A DNA stretch of 64,000 bases from Thermohalobaculum sp039513195 (GCA_039513195.1 JBCCRM010000009.1:62001-126000); one strand, 5' to 3'. Counted from the stretch's first letter, positions 26,624 to 35,364 are shown. The notes: generated by a model not told the origin, from the sequence alone. Program-made: numbers and translations.

Positions 26624-26638
26624 TTAAGAATCGGTTTA
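26624..26638. promoter_or_regulatory. CtrA-like half-site pair between fliF and fliL
   Basis: TTAA-N7-TTTA sits in the divergent fliF/fliL gap, one base away from the CtrA consensus TTAA-N7-TTAA. The surrounding sequence (CTTAAGAATCGGTTTAGGG) is AT-richer than average. Similar pairs occur before flgJ, the flagellin gene and fliI/flgB. Sequence match only. Confidence 0.3.
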
Positions 26639-26691
26639 GGGAATTCGGCTTTATTCAGGCCCGAGAACGAGGCCCGACTGCGGGGAGCAGG

Positions 26692-27231
26692 ATGAGCGAA
26701 ACCGTAGACGGTTCAGAAGGTTCGGCGAAAAAGAAGGGCGGCGGCAAACTGCTCTTGATCGGACTGCTCGCTGCGCTTCTGTTGGGTGGCAGCAGCTTCT
26801 TTGCAGTTTATTCTGGCATGGTTAGCGTGCCTTTTCTGTCTGCCGACAAGGGCGGAAAGGGCTCGGAAGAGATGGCCGGAGATGGCAAAGGCGGCGAGAC
26901 GGTCCCCGATTCCCATCTGCCGAAGCCGGGGGAGGCCGCCTTCGTCGCGCTGGAGCCGCTCATTCTGTCGCTCGGACCGGAAAGCCGTTCTAGCCACCTG
27001 AAGATAACTCTCTACCTAGAAGTCGCGCCTGGGTCGGAAGGCGAGGTAGAGGCGAACAAGCCGCGGATCCTCGACGTTCTAAATACCTTTCTCCGCGCCA
27101 TCGACGAGCGGGAGTTCGAAATGCCGCGCGCGATGGCCCGGATGCGGGCGCAAATGCTGCGCCGGGTGCAGCTCGTCGCGCCGGAGGGAACGGTGCGGGA
27201 CCTGCTGGTCCAAGAATTCTTGTTGAACTGA
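26692..27231 (+). CDS. fliL: Flagellar basal-body protein FliL
   Basis: This 179-residue single-pass membrane protein associates with the stator units. It has a Lys/Gly-rich cytoplasmic start (AKKKGGGK), a membrane helix at about 20-40 (LLLIGLLAALLLGGSSFFAVYSG) and a periplasmic FliL domain (EPLILSLGPESRSSHLKITLYLEV, then LRAIDEREFEMPRAMARMRAQMLRR and the usual VRDLLVQEFLLN ending). It heads a rightward unit leading to motE and motA. GGGAGCAGG before the ATG serves as ribosome-binding site. Confidence 0.94.
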   Translation: MSETVDGSEGSAKKKGGGKLLLIGLLAALLLGGSSFFAVYSGMVSVPFLSADKGGKGSEEMAGDGKGGETVPDSHLPKPGEAAFVALEPLILSLGPESRSSHLKITLYLEVAPGSEGEVEANKPRILDVLNTFLRAIDEREFEMPRAMARMRAQMLRRVQLVAPEGTVRDLLVQEFLLN

Positions 27232-27241
27232 GGAGAGCGCC

Positions 27242-27967
27242 ATGGAGCTGATCGCTGACGGACTGCTGGTCGCGACCGCGCTCACGGCGACGGTCTACTG
27301 CCTGGTTTTGAGCCGGCGGCTGCGCAAGCTTGGTGATTCCGGTGCCGGCATCGGCCAGCAGATCGAAAAGCTGAATGCAGCGCTTGAGGAGACGCGCACC
27401 GCACTTTCGGAGACGCAGAGCGGGATCGGCGAGTTGAAAGGCCAGGCCAAGGCGGCAACCGAAAAGCTCGCGCGCGAAGTTTGGCTCGCCAATCAGACCA
27501 TTGGCGAGGTTGAAACTGCGGCCGAACAGGCTCGAGAAGTCCTGCAGAAGCTTTACGAGGCCGACGACTTGCAGGGTCGGCCTGCTCCAACACAGCCCGA
27601 GGAAGAACTGATCGAGCCGAGCAAGATCAACGAGTTCGATCCGTTGTCGGTCGGCGAAGACCCTAAAGAGTTCGTCGCCGCCTTTAACGATGACATGGAT
27701 CTCGGCCTGCCAGAGGGCAAGCCTGCGCCTCTCTCCAACGACGACGAGCGGACTGGCCCGGGCCCGGAAGGCGGCGTCGGGGCGGTGGGTCGCAACGGGC
27801 TCTTCGGTGGTTCATCGACCGAGGCAGCCGCTTCGGTGACGCGGGCCGAGGAGACCGTCGGCAGTGTTGTCGGCGTTGGCGACGCGGCGCCGACCCCGGC
27901 GAATGGCGCCAATGGTGCCGTCGCAGCCCCGTCGGATTTGCTGCGCGTCGAAAGGATGGTGCTGTGA
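27242..27967 (+). CDS. Flagellar-cluster membrane coiled-coil protein, function unknown
   Basis: This 241-residue protein has an N-terminal membrane helix (IADGLLVATALTATVYCLVLSRRLRKL). A coiled coil follows to about residue 105 (heptad-like IEKLNAALEETRTALSETQSGIGELKGQAKAATEKL region), then an acidic, Gly/Ala-rich low-complexity tail. I recall similar proteins next to fliL in other alphaproteobacteria (possibly the DUF6468 family), but cannot confirm. It is 10 bases after fliL and overlaps motE by 4 bases, so it is co-expressed with stator genes and may be a motor or scaffold component. Rhodobacter MotF, also a bitopic motor protein, should be compared. Confidence 0.7.
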   Translation: MELIADGLLVATALTATVYCLVLSRRLRKLGDSGAGIGQQIEKLNAALEETRTALSETQSGIGELKGQAKAATEKLAREVWLANQTIGEVETAAEQAREVLQKLYEADDLQGRPAPTQPEEELIEPSKINEFDPLSVGEDPKEFVAAFNDDMDLGLPEGKPAPLSNDDERTGPGPEGGVGAVGRNGLFGGSSTEAAASVTRAEETVGSVVGVGDAAPTPANGANGAVAAPSDLLRVERMVL

Positions 27968-28569
27968 ACCTGCCGCTAAAGGGTCGGATCGGCGCGTTGG
28001 CGGTGCTCTCCGGTTGCTTTTTTTTGTCGGCTCTCTTGCGCACCGGCGAAGTCGCGGCCTCGTTCAAACAGCTGCAGGACGATGGCTTCGGCAACCTAAT
28101 TGCGACCCAACCAGCCGCTCCGCGCAAAGCGGGTGAGGGCGACACACCGGCTTCCGCAAACGATCTAATCGAGGAATTGGCCCGCCAGCGTACCTCCCTC
28201 GCTGCGCGGGAGCAAAAGGTCAAAGACCGCGAGGCGATGCTGGAGGCCATGGAAGTGCGTCTTCGCGGGCGGCTCGAGGAGTTGGAAAAAGCGCAGGCGC
28301 GCCTCGCAAAAACCGCAGCCTTGGTGGAAGACGCGGCAGAAAAAGATGTGCGCCACCTCGCCGAGATGTATCAGCAGATGAAGCCGAAACAGGCGAGCCT
28401 CATCTTCAACGAGATGGCGCCGTCCTTCGCCGCAGGTTTTCTTGCGCAGATGCGCTCCGACGCGGCGGCGCTGATCCTGGCGAACATGGAAGCTGACAAG
28501 GCCTATGCAGTCAGCCTTTTGCTCGCGGGCCGGAACATTGGTCGGGGCGGCGACGCAGACCTTCAGTAG
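27964..28569 (+). CDS. motE: MotE-like flagellar motor chaperone (MgtE-N domain)
   Basis: This 201-residue exported or anchored protein has a hydrophobic N-terminus (GALAVLSGCFFLSALL). A coiled coil occupies about 60-115 (LARQRTSLAAREQKVKDREAMLEAMEVRLRGRLEELEKA region). A C-terminal MgtE-N-like domain contains LAEMYQQMKPKQASLIFNEM and GFLAQMRSDAAALILANME. This layout is that of MotE, described in Sinorhizobium as a periplasmic chaperone for the motor protein MotC. The GTG start overlaps the previous stop. A large exported protein follows motA and would be the natural client (inference). Confidence 0.8.
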   Translation: MNLPLKGRIGALAVLSGCFFLSALLRTGEVAASFKQLQDDGFGNLIATQPAAPRKAGEGDTPASANDLIEELARQRTSLAAREQKVKDREAMLEAMEVRLRGRLEELEKAQARLAKTAALVEDAAEKDVRHLAEMYQQMKPKQASLIFNEMAPSFAAGFLAQMRSDAAALILANMEADKAYAVSLLLAGRNIGRGGDADLQ

Positions 28570-28633
28570 TCATCAAGCTTTTTGGGCTAACCCGTTGCAA
28601 ACCGGCTCAGAACGGAAAGCGGGGTGAAGCTCG

Positions 28634-29500
28634 ATGGGAAGCATTCTCGGCATCGTATGCGTGATCGGCATGGTCTTTGGCGGCTATCTGGCCGCCGGGG
28701 GCAAAATGGGCATCATCATCGCAGCCCTGCCGTTCGAAATGATGATGATCGGCGGCGCCGCGGTCGGCGCCTTTGTGATTTCGAACGATGGGGCGACGGT
28801 AAAACACACGCTTACCGACCTCTCGAAAGTCTTCAAAGGTGCGAAGTGGAAGAGGGAGGATTATCAGGACCTGCTCTGCCTCCTCTTCACGCTCATAAAG
28901 CTCGCCCGTCGAGACCCCGTCGCAATCGAGACGCATATTGAGGAACCGGAAGGCTCGCCGATCTTCCAAGCCTACCCGAAAATCCTCGCCGACAAAGGGG
29001 CCGTGAACCTGATCTGCGACACCATCCGCATGGGGATGATGAATTTCGACGACCCCCATCAGCTCGGCGACGTGATGGAGAAGCAGCTCGACGGAAAGCT
29101 GCACCACAGCATGCACTCCTCCCACGCGCTGCAGACGATGGCAGATGGGCTCCCCGCCCTCGGTATCGTCGCAGCGGTTCTGGGTGTGATCAAGACCATG
29201 GCCTCTATCGACCAGCCGCCGGAGGTTTTGGGTAAACTGATCGGCGGCGCGCTCGTCGGCACCTTTCTGGGGGTTTTTCTCGCCTATGGTCTGGTCGGGC
29301 CTTTTGCGGCGAAGATCAAGGCGATTGCCGAGACCGATCACAAGTTCTATGAGCTGATCCGGGACACTCTGGTCGCCAATCTGCAGCGGCACAGCCCACA
29401 AATCTGCGTTGAGGTTGCCCGTCAGAACCTGCCCGGTGGCATGCGCCCCAGCTTCAACGAACTGGATGAGGCCCTGAGATCGGTGCCTGAGGCCGCATGA
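28634..29500 (+). CDS. motA: Flagellar stator protein MotA
   Basis: This 288-residue proton-channel stator subunit has four membrane segments, the first GIVCVIGMVFGGYLAAGG and the last pair around DGLPALGIVAAVLGVIKTM and LIGGALVGTFLGVFLAYGLVGPF. The cytoplasmic domain carries conserved charged residues (LARRDPVAIETHIEEPEGS) and HSMHSSHALQTMADGLPALGI before the third segment. Both conserved channel prolines are present. The next gene starts within its stop codon (ATGA). No motB with an OmpA-type peptidoglycan domain is anywhere in the window, which is unusual for a motA locus. Confidence 0.95.
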   Translation: MGSILGIVCVIGMVFGGYLAAGGKMGIIIAALPFEMMMIGGAAVGAFVISNDGATVKHTLTDLSKVFKGAKWKREDYQDLLCLLFTLIKLARRDPVAIETHIEEPEGSPIFQAYPKILADKGAVNLICDTIRMGMMNFDDPHQLGDVMEKQLDGKLHHSMHSSHALQTMADGLPALGIVAAVLGVIKTMASIDQPPEVLGKLIGGALVGTFLGVFLAYGLVGPFAAKIKAIAETDHKFYELIRDTLVANLQRHSPQICVEVARQNLPGGMRPSFNELDEALRSVPEAA

Positions 29501-32175
29501 AACAGCGCCTCTCTAAGACCTTGCAAGCGGTTGGGGTCACGCTGTTCTTGGCGTTGCTTCTGGCGGGCGAAGCGGCTGCGGCCGCCCTCTCGGCGCAGGC
29601 TGGACCGCGGCCGCAGCTCCGGCTGGACCGTTGGCCCGAAGATGGCTGGGTGGTCGATCAAACCGGGCGGACCGCGACGATCTTGTTCCGCGGCGCAGTT
29701 TTTCCGGTGGACCTCTCCAGGCTCGATCTCACCGGCCTCGAGACCGCGGTGGCTAGGGTCGCTGTGCAGGCCGGTCCGTCCGGCACTGGCCTGGTTGTCG
29801 ATCTCGCTTGCGACTGCGGCTTGGCCCTGCGCGGGGATGCAGCGACCGGCCTGATTATCGACATTGCGGGCGCATCGGCGCCGCAGACTTTAGGGCCAGC
29901 CCCGCGTCCGGAGCGCGCGGAGATCGAGGGGGCTGAGGGCTCGCCCGACGATCCGCCGGAGCCGGAACCGGATTTGGCCCGCCAGGGCGGGTCTGCGCCT
30001 CGCACGGCACCGCGCCCGCAGTTTCGGGGCAGTGGGGCGATATCGTCCGCCGACCCCGCGGCCACTGCATCCGCCGCTCGGTCGCGGATCGGTCCTCCGA
30101 CGCCTGACCAGCGGGCCGTCGGCGTCGAAACGCCCAGCCAGCTCCCCGCCGATCCACAAACACCGGAGCCCCAACCAGTAAATGCCGATCTCGACGGTCT
30201 CCGGGAACGGCTCCTCTCGCAATTCGCCCGCGCGGCAGAGGCCGGCCTGATCGATCTTCGACCCGGCTCGCCGCTCGAGCAACGCAAGACGGCCGCCCGC
30301 GTGGCGGCGGCGGAGGCCGCGGCCGCGGAGGCCGAAGCCGCCGAGGTCTCGCAGGAAGCGGCGGAGGCTGACCTGTCGCTAGAGACGGAGCAGAACTCGC
30401 CGGTCGCTGCCTTGGTCGATCCCGACCCTAATGCCGACGCGGCGCCCGCCAATCGGGCCGCCAACGCCGTGCCAGACCAAACGCCATTGGCCTCGGCCGG
30501 GCAGATTTCGGCCGCGGAGGAGGCGATTGCGGCCGATGACGACCGCGATCTCGACGCCGCTGGTAGCGACCCGGCCCGCCTTGCTTATGCGGCGGGTGAG
30601 CCTGGCTGCGCGGCCGATGCGGTACTGGCGCTGCCGGACCCGGATGGGCGCGCCGCGTTCCTCGATGCGCTCCGGGAGGGTCGCTCGGCCTTGGTGGGAG
30701 AGTTCGACCGAGCCGAGCCCGATGCGACGATGGATCTGGCACGGCTCTACATCGCCCACGGCATGGGGTCCGAAGCGGCAGTGCTCCTCGCGGATTTCGC
30801 GCCCAAACACCCCGAAACGCCACTGCTTGCGGCGATGGCGCAACTGTCCGAAGGGCGCGCGCTTGGGCCGGATCATGCTCTGTCGTCGCCGGACTGCGGC
30901 GGCGTGCACGCCGTTTGGGCGGGCTTGGCAGACAGCCTGAACGGAGGTTTCACCCAGGAGCGGGCAGAGGCGATCCTCGCCGACGGTGCGTTGGAGTTGT
31001 TGCCGGCCATGTTGCGCGGGCGCATCGCTTCCCGGCTCGGCCGTGCGGTGTTCGAGGCGGGAGCCGTCGAGACTGCCGATGCCCTCCGCGCCATCGCCGG
31101 TCGCAGCGATCCGACCGAGCGGGATGACCCGCATTGGGCGCTGTTAGACGCGGGGTTGTCGCGGGTGAAGGGGGAGCCCGACAAGGCGCTCGCCCGCTTG
31201 CAGGCGGCGCGCCAAGTGCCGGGCGAGGAGGGGACCGAGGCCCTTATCGGCATTGCCGATATGGTCCTGCGATCGGAGGTTCCGGGCGTCCTCGGCACCC
31301 GGCAGTTGCGCGCCGATCTCGGTATCCGGGCGCTCGAGCTGCGGGGCAGCGAGATCGGCGCCGAGGCCTTCGTTGCAGAAGCCGATCTGCTCGGTCGGGC
31401 GGAGGGGCGGGAGGCCGCGCTCGAGCTGCTCTCCCACGGTCTTGCCCGCGCTCTGATCGACCGGGACCAGTATCTCGACGCTGTGCGCCGGGTCAGCATC
31501 GGCGAACATCACGGTGACGACCCGCGGCCTTTGGCTCTGATTTATCACGACAATCCGGAGCGGTTCCGACTGGCGCTGGAGGAGCCGGGGTTCCGGCATG
31601 CCCTCGCCCGGTCCTATGCCGAAATCGGAACGCCGATGCTCGCGAAGGATATCCTGCGACGTGGCGATTTGGACGAGCCGATCCTGGCCGAGGCGCTGAG
31701 CAACGCGGCGCGCGAGGCAGGGGATCTCGCGGCGATGCAGATGCTTTTGCCGCGGATGCCTGATGGCGCGATGCGCGACGCCTTGCAGAGCGACATCGAC
31801 CGTCTCCAGCGGTTCGACGCGCTTCTCGCCAGTCTGCGCCGTGACGATGGCAGCATGACTGCGCCAAACGAGATGGACGCCCCCGCGCTGGCGGGAAAGC
31901 TAGGCGATCTGACCGCGGCGTTTGATGCTGCGCCATCTCTTGAGACGGCGCGGTCCATCGCGCTCGCCGCCGCCGCGGCCGGGGCAACGGAGATGCCGCC
32001 CGCCGCCGCGACCCTCTTGGCGGAGGCCGACCGCCGGGGCTTTCGCGAGCTTTCCGAGTTCTTCGAGCCCAGCCCGGCCGAGACTTTGCCCCCCAGCGCC
32101 GCGGCGGTCGCCGACTACCTCAACACCGTCACGGACGAAGTGAACAGCCTTCGGGAGTTTCTCGAGAATGGATAA
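29497..32175 (+). CDS. Large exported protein of the flagellar motor operon, MotC candidate
   Basis: This 892-residue protein has a signal peptide (VGVTLFLALLLAGEAAAA). A beta-rich N-terminal domain spans about 35-125 (LRLDRWPEDGWVVDQTGRTA to ATGLIIDIAG), weakly AMIN-like. A long Ala/Pro/Glu-rich linker runs to about 365. A helical repeat region then resembling TPR solenoids continues to the end (for example MDLARLYIAHGMGSEAAVLLADF and LARSYAEIGTPMLAKDIL). It is translationally coupled to motA (ATGA) and overlaps flgF by 8 bases. Because MotE, the MotC chaperone of rhizobia, is encoded just upstream, I propose a periplasmic stator-supporting role like MotC. That is inference; I do not recognise the sequence as a named family. 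Confidence 0.6.
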   Translation: MKQRLSKTLQAVGVTLFLALLLAGEAAAAALSAQAGPRPQLRLDRWPEDGWVVDQTGRTATILFRGAVFPVDLSRLDLTGLETAVARVAVQAGPSGTGLVVDLACDCGLALRGDAATGLIIDIAGASAPQTLGPAPRPERAEIEGAEGSPDDPPEPEPDLARQGGSAPRTAPRPQFRGSGAISSADPAATASAARSRIGPPTPDQRAVGVETPSQLPADPQTPEPQPVNADLDGLRERLLSQFARAAEAGLIDLRPGSPLEQRKTAARVAAAEAAAAEAEAAEVSQEAAEADLSLETEQNSPVAALVDPDPNADAAPANRAANAVPDQTPLASAGQISAAEEAIAADDDRDLDAAGSDPARLAYAAGEPGCAADAVLALPDPDGRAAFLDALREGRSALVGEFDRAEPDATMDLARLYIAHGMGSEAAVLLADFAPKHPETPLLAAMAQLSEGRALGPDHALSSPDCGGVHAVWAGLADSLNGGFTQERAEAILADGALELLPAMLRGRIASRLGRAVFEAGAVETADALRAIAGRSDPTERDDPHWALLDAGLSRVKGEPDKALARLQAARQVPGEEGTEALIGIADMVLRSEVPGVLGTRQLRADLGIRALELRGSEIGAEAFVAEADLLGRAEGREAALELLSHGLARALIDRDQYLDAVRRVSIGEHHGDDPRPLALIYHDNPERFRLALEEPGFRHALARSYAEIGTPMLAKDILRRGDLDEPILAEALSNAAREAGDLAAMQMLLPRMPDGAMRDALQSDIDRLQRFDALLASLRRDDGSMTAPNEMDAPALAGKLGDLTAAFDAAPSLETARSIALAAAAAGATEMPPAAATLLAEADRRGFRELSEFFEPSPAETLPPSAAAVADYLNTVTDEVNSLREFLENG

Positions 32176-32887
32176 CGCCCTCTACTATCTCGCGCTGAAC
32201 CGCCAACGCGGTCTATCGGCCGAGATGACCACCATTGCCAACAACATCGCCAATGCGGGCACCGCCGGCTACCAGCGCGAGGGCGTGTTGTTCCAGGAAT
32301 TCGTGGTCGCGACCGAAGACGGCGAAAGTATCTCGATGGGCGATCTGAATGCCCGCTTCGCCGATGATTTGCCAGGTCCGATCGAGACCACCGGTGCGGC
32401 CTTCGATTTCGCTATCGAGGGTGAGGGCTACTTCATGATCGACGATGGCGAGGAAGTGATCCTCACCCGCGCCGGCGGGTTTCAGCGCTCGCCGGCCGGG
32501 CTGCTGGTGACCCCCGACGGTCTTCCGGTGCTCGATGCCGGGCAGGCACCGATCTTCCTGCCCGCGGATGCCGGTCAGATCCAAGTCGCCAGCGACGGTA
32601 CGATCTCGGCGGATGGCCAGCCTCTCGGCCAAATCGGCGTCGTAACCGCGCCGGAGGAGACGCTGGAGCGCCTCGGCCGCATCGCCTTCCGCCCCAATGA
32701 TGGGATCGACCCGGTCGCCAACCCCCGCGTTCGGCAGGGCGCGATAGAGGCGTCGAATGTCAATACCGTCGAGGAGGTGGCCCGCATGATCGAGGTCACC
32801 CGGGCCTATGAGACCGTCCAATCGATCATCGAGGACGAGGACGCGCGCATCCGCGAAACCATCGAAACGCTCGGCCGGTCGGTCTGA
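32168..32887 (+). CDS. flgF: Flagellar proximal rod protein FlgF
   Basis: This 239-residue rod protein has the N-terminal rod/hook motif NRQRGLSAEMTTIANNIANAGTAGYQREGV, a FlgE/F/G-like middle (FDFAIEGEGYFMIDDGEEVILTRAGGFQ) and the C-terminal SNVNTVEEVARMIEVTRAYETVQSII helix. It polymerises in the periplasm as part of the proximal rod. The ATG overlaps the end of the large exported-protein gene by 8 bases. FlgG follows after 28 bases. Confidence 0.94.
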   Translation: MDNALYYLALNRQRGLSAEMTTIANNIANAGTAGYQREGVLFQEFVVATEDGESISMGDLNARFADDLPGPIETTGAAFDFAIEGEGYFMIDDGEEVILTRAGGFQRSPAGLLVTPDGLPVLDAGQAPIFLPADAGQIQVASDGTISADGQPLGQIGVVTAPEETLERLGRIAFRPNDGIDPVANPRVRQGAIEASNVNTVEEVARMIEVTRAYETVQSIIEDEDARIRETIETLGRSV

Positions 32888-32915
32888 GCAGACTGCAGAA
32901 GGGGAGAACGGACCC

Positions 32916-33701
32916 ATGCAAGCCCTGAAGATCGCCGCGACCGGGATGGCGGCCCAGCAGATGCGGGTCGACACCACTGCCAACAATATCGCGAACATGT
33001 CGACCACCGGCTACAAGGCGCGGCGCGCGGATTTTGCCGATTTGCACTACCAGCAGATCCGCGCGCCCGGCGCGATCACCGCCACCACCGGCGAGGTGCT
33101 GCCCTCGGGCGTGCAGCTCGGCTTGGGCGTGCGCCCGACCTCGGTGTCGTTCGAGGCGCGCCAGGGTGCCGTGCGGGCTACCGGCGGCGAGTTCGACCTA
33201 GCGATCGAAGGGGTCGGCTATTTCGAGATCGAGTTGCCGAGTGGCGAGAGCGCCTATTCCCGCGACGGTGCCTTCAAGCTGAGCCCGGATGGCGAGATGG
33301 TCACCTCGGACGGCTATCCGCTGGTGCCCAATGTCACCATTCCGGCCGATGCGCGGGAGATCGTCATCAATGCCGACGGCACCATCTTCGCCCGTTTCGA
33401 CGGCCAGGTAGCCTTGCAGCAGGTGGGCGAGATCACGCTGGTGAACTTCGTCAACCAAAAGGGCCTACAGGCAATCGGCGACAACCTCTTCCTGGAGACG
33501 GCGGCCTCCGGCGTGCCCCTGGTCGGTGAGCCGGGGATCGACGGGCGCGGCACCATCCGCCAGGCCTATCTGGAGGAAAGCGCCGTCGATGTGGTGTCGG
33601 AGATCACCGAACTGATCGAGGCGCAGCGCGGCTATGAGCTGAATGCCCGGGTCATGTCGGCGGTGGACGAAATGCTCTCCGCGTCGACGAGGATCCGGTA
33701 A
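32916..33701 (+). CDS. flgG: Flagellar distal rod protein FlgG
   Basis: This 261-residue protein is the distal rod subunit: N-terminal MQALKIAATGMAAQQMRVDTTANNIANMSTTGYKARRADFADL, middle FDLAIEGVGYFEIELPSGE with YSRDGAFKLSPDGEMVTSDGYPLVP, and C-terminal VVSEITELIEAQRGYELNARVMSAVDEML. Length is the family norm (260-262). GGGGAGAACGG precedes the ATG at 32916. The stop codon TAA overlaps the flgA ATG by one base. Confidence 0.96.
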   Translation: MQALKIAATGMAAQQMRVDTTANNIANMSTTGYKARRADFADLHYQQIRAPGAITATTGEVLPSGVQLGLGVRPTSVSFEARQGAVRATGGEFDLAIEGVGYFEIELPSGESAYSRDGAFKLSPDGEMVTSDGYPLVPNVTIPADAREIVINADGTIFARFDGQVALQQVGEITLVNFVNQKGLQAIGDNLFLETAASGVPLVGEPGIDGRGTIRQAYLEESAVDVVSEITELIEAQRGYELNARVMSAVDEMLSASTRIR

Positions 33702-34120
33702 TGCGCCTGGTCTTCGTTGTCGCCGCGCTCCTCGCCGCAGTGCCTGCCGTCGCGCAAGAGGTGGTCGCGACCCGGACCCTCCGAGCCGGCCAAGTGCTCG
33801 GGGCCGACGACCTGCGCGTTGTCCCCAGCGCCGGGGTCGGTGCGGCGCAGCGCATGCAGGAGATGGTGGGGCAGGAAACGCGTCGCGCGATCTTTGCCGG
33901 GCGCGAGGTGCACCGCGGCGATCTCGGCCCGCCGACTTTGGTTGCGCGCAATGCCATCGTCACAATGCACTACCGCAATGGCGGGCTCGGCATCCGGACC
34001 GAGGGCCGCGCGCTGGAAGCCGGCGGGCTCGGGGAGCCGATCCGGGTGATGAACCTCTCGTCGCGCCTTGCGATCCTGGCGCGGATCATCGGGCCCAATA
34101 CGGTCGAGGTCAGCCCATGA
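33701..34120 (+). CDS. flgA: Flagellar P-ring assembly chaperone FlgA
   Basis: This 139-residue periplasmic protein has a signal peptide (LVFVVAALLAAVPAVA) and a SAF/FlgA domain (VVATRTLRAGQVLGADDLR, then ARNAIVTMHYRNGGLGIRTEGRALEAGGLGEPIRVMN and the final NTVEVSP). It helps assemble the P-ring protein FlgI, which is not encoded in this window. It is short compared with enteric FlgA (about 220), matching the compact alphaproteobacterial form. It overlaps flgH by 4 bases (ATGA). Confidence 0.9.
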   Translation: MRLVFVVAALLAAVPAVAQEVVATRTLRAGQVLGADDLRVVPSAGVGAAQRMQEMVGQETRRAIFAGREVHRGDLGPPTLVARNAIVTMHYRNGGLGIRTEGRALEAGGLGEPIRVMNLSSRLAILARIIGPNTVEVSP

Positions 34121-34857
34121 GACCGTGGCTCCTCGCCACCGTCGCGGTGACCGCGGGCTGCGCCGGACAGCTCGACAGCTTCGGTCGGCCGCCGCCGATG
34201 TCGCCGCCAGGGGCGGATGCGACACTGCAGGTCGCGCCCCCGGCTCCCGAGCGGGTGGCCCTGGTCCCGCCGCCGCCGCCGCCGCCCGATACCGCCACCA
34301 CCGCTTCGCTTTGGCAGTCGGGACCGAATTCATTGTTCGGCGACCGGCGCGCCCGGCGCCGCGGCGATATCTTGACGGTGGTCGTCAACATCGATGACGA
34401 GGCCGAGATCAGCAATTCGACCGACCGGAGCAGAACCGGCACCGACGATGTCACGGTCAGCGCGCTGCTCGGCCTGCCATCGCTCGCCGACAATGTCCTG
34501 CCCGGCAGCGGCACCCTCGACCCCGCCATTTCCACCTCTGGCTCCAGCACCTCGCGCGGGGATGGCTCCGTCAGCCGGGAGGAGGAGATCACCGTCCGCC
34601 TTGCCGCAACGGTCGAGCAAGTGCTGCCGAACGGTCATCTGGTGATCCGCGGCAGCCAGGAGGTGCGGATCAACTTCGAACTGCGCGAGATCCAGGTCGG
34701 CGGCATCGTCCGGCCCGAGGATATCCTGCGCTCGAACGAAATCACGCTCGAGAAGATCGCTGACGCCCGCATCGTTTATGGCGGTCGCGGCCAGTTGACC
34801 GACCTGCAACAGCCGCGGATCGGCCAGCAGGTGATCGATATTGTCTCTCCCTTCTAG
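34117..34857 (+). CDS. flgH: Flagellar L-ring lipoprotein FlgH
   Basis: This 246-residue outer-membrane lipoprotein forms the L-ring. The short signal ends in a lipobox with the lipidated cysteine in TVAVTAGCAGQL. Family motifs are SLWQSGPNSLFGDRRARRRGDILTVVVNIDDEAEISNSTDRSR, SREEEITVRLAATVEQVLPNGHLVIRGSQEVRIN and the C-terminal EKIADARIVYGGRGQLTDLQQPRIGQQVIDIVSPF, here cited as consecutive blocks. The start overlaps flgA. It pairs functionally with the absent FlgI P-ring. Confidence 0.95.
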   Translation: MRPWLLATVAVTAGCAGQLDSFGRPPPMSPPGADATLQVAPPAPERVALVPPPPPPPDTATTASLWQSGPNSLFGDRRARRRGDILTVVVNIDDEAEISNSTDRSRTGTDDVTVSALLGLPSLADNVLPGSGTLDPAISTSGSSTSRGDGSVSREEEITVRLAATVEQVLPNGHLVIRGSQEVRINFELREIQVGGIVRPEDILRSNEITLEKIADARIVYGGRGQLTDLQQPRIGQQVIDIVSPF

Positions 34858-34869
34858 CCGGGTGCCGCC

Positions 34870-35364
34870 ATGAAAATGCTCCTGCCCGTGTTTCTCATCC
34901 TCCTTGGCGTCGCCGGCGGCGCTGCCCTGGGCGTCTATCTGAAACCACCCAGCGAGGCGGAAGACGATATGGATAGCGCCGAGGCCGGTGCCGAGGAACA
35001 GATTGACGATGCCGCGGTTGTGCCGGATCTCGAGGATGGACCGCGGTCCTATGTCGAGGTCGGCAAACAGATGATTGTGCCCATTGTCGATGGCGGTGAG
35101 ACGCGGGCCTTGATGCTTTTCGAAGTAGCGGTCGATGTGCCCGAGTCTCTGGCCGCGGAGGTGGTCGAGGCCGAACCGCGGCTGCGCGACGCGTTTCTAC
35201 GCGAGCTGATGGAGATGTCCTACACCGGCGCGTTCAAGGGGACTTACACCGACGACCGGGTGCTGCAGGAGCTTCGGACAAAGCTGCGCCGGGCGGCCCG
35301 ACGTTTCTTCGGCGACGACATCGCCGATGTCTTGGTGCTCGACATGATGCGGCAGGAATTCTAA
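34870..35364 (+). CDS. Second FliL-family protein
   Basis: This 164-residue protein has an N-terminal membrane helix (LLPVFLILLGVAGGAALGVYL), an acidic linker and a C-terminal FliL-like domain (YVEVGKQMIVPIVDGGETRALMLFEVAVDV, ending FFGDDIADVLVLDMMRQEF). It is 12 bases after flgH and ends the rightward fliL-flgH unit. It is distinct from the canonical FliL at 26692, being shorter in the cytoplasmic part and much less basic. It could act at the basal body or a second stator site. The FliL superfamily assignment is moderately sure; its division of labour with the first FliL is unknown. Confidence 0.75.
   Translation: MKMLLPVFLILLGVAGGAALGVYLKPPSEAEDDMDSAEAGAEEQIDDAAVVPDLEDGPRSYVEVGKQMIVPIVDGGETRALMLFEVAVDVPESLAAEVVEAEPRLRDAFLRELMEMSYTGAFKGTYTDDRVLQELRTKLRRAARRFFGDDIADVLVLDMMRQEF

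Noticed and set aside
29497..32175. The 892-residue protein as MotB
   Set aside because: It lacks the single membrane helix with proton-binding Asp and the OmpA-like peptidoglycan-binding domain of MotB.
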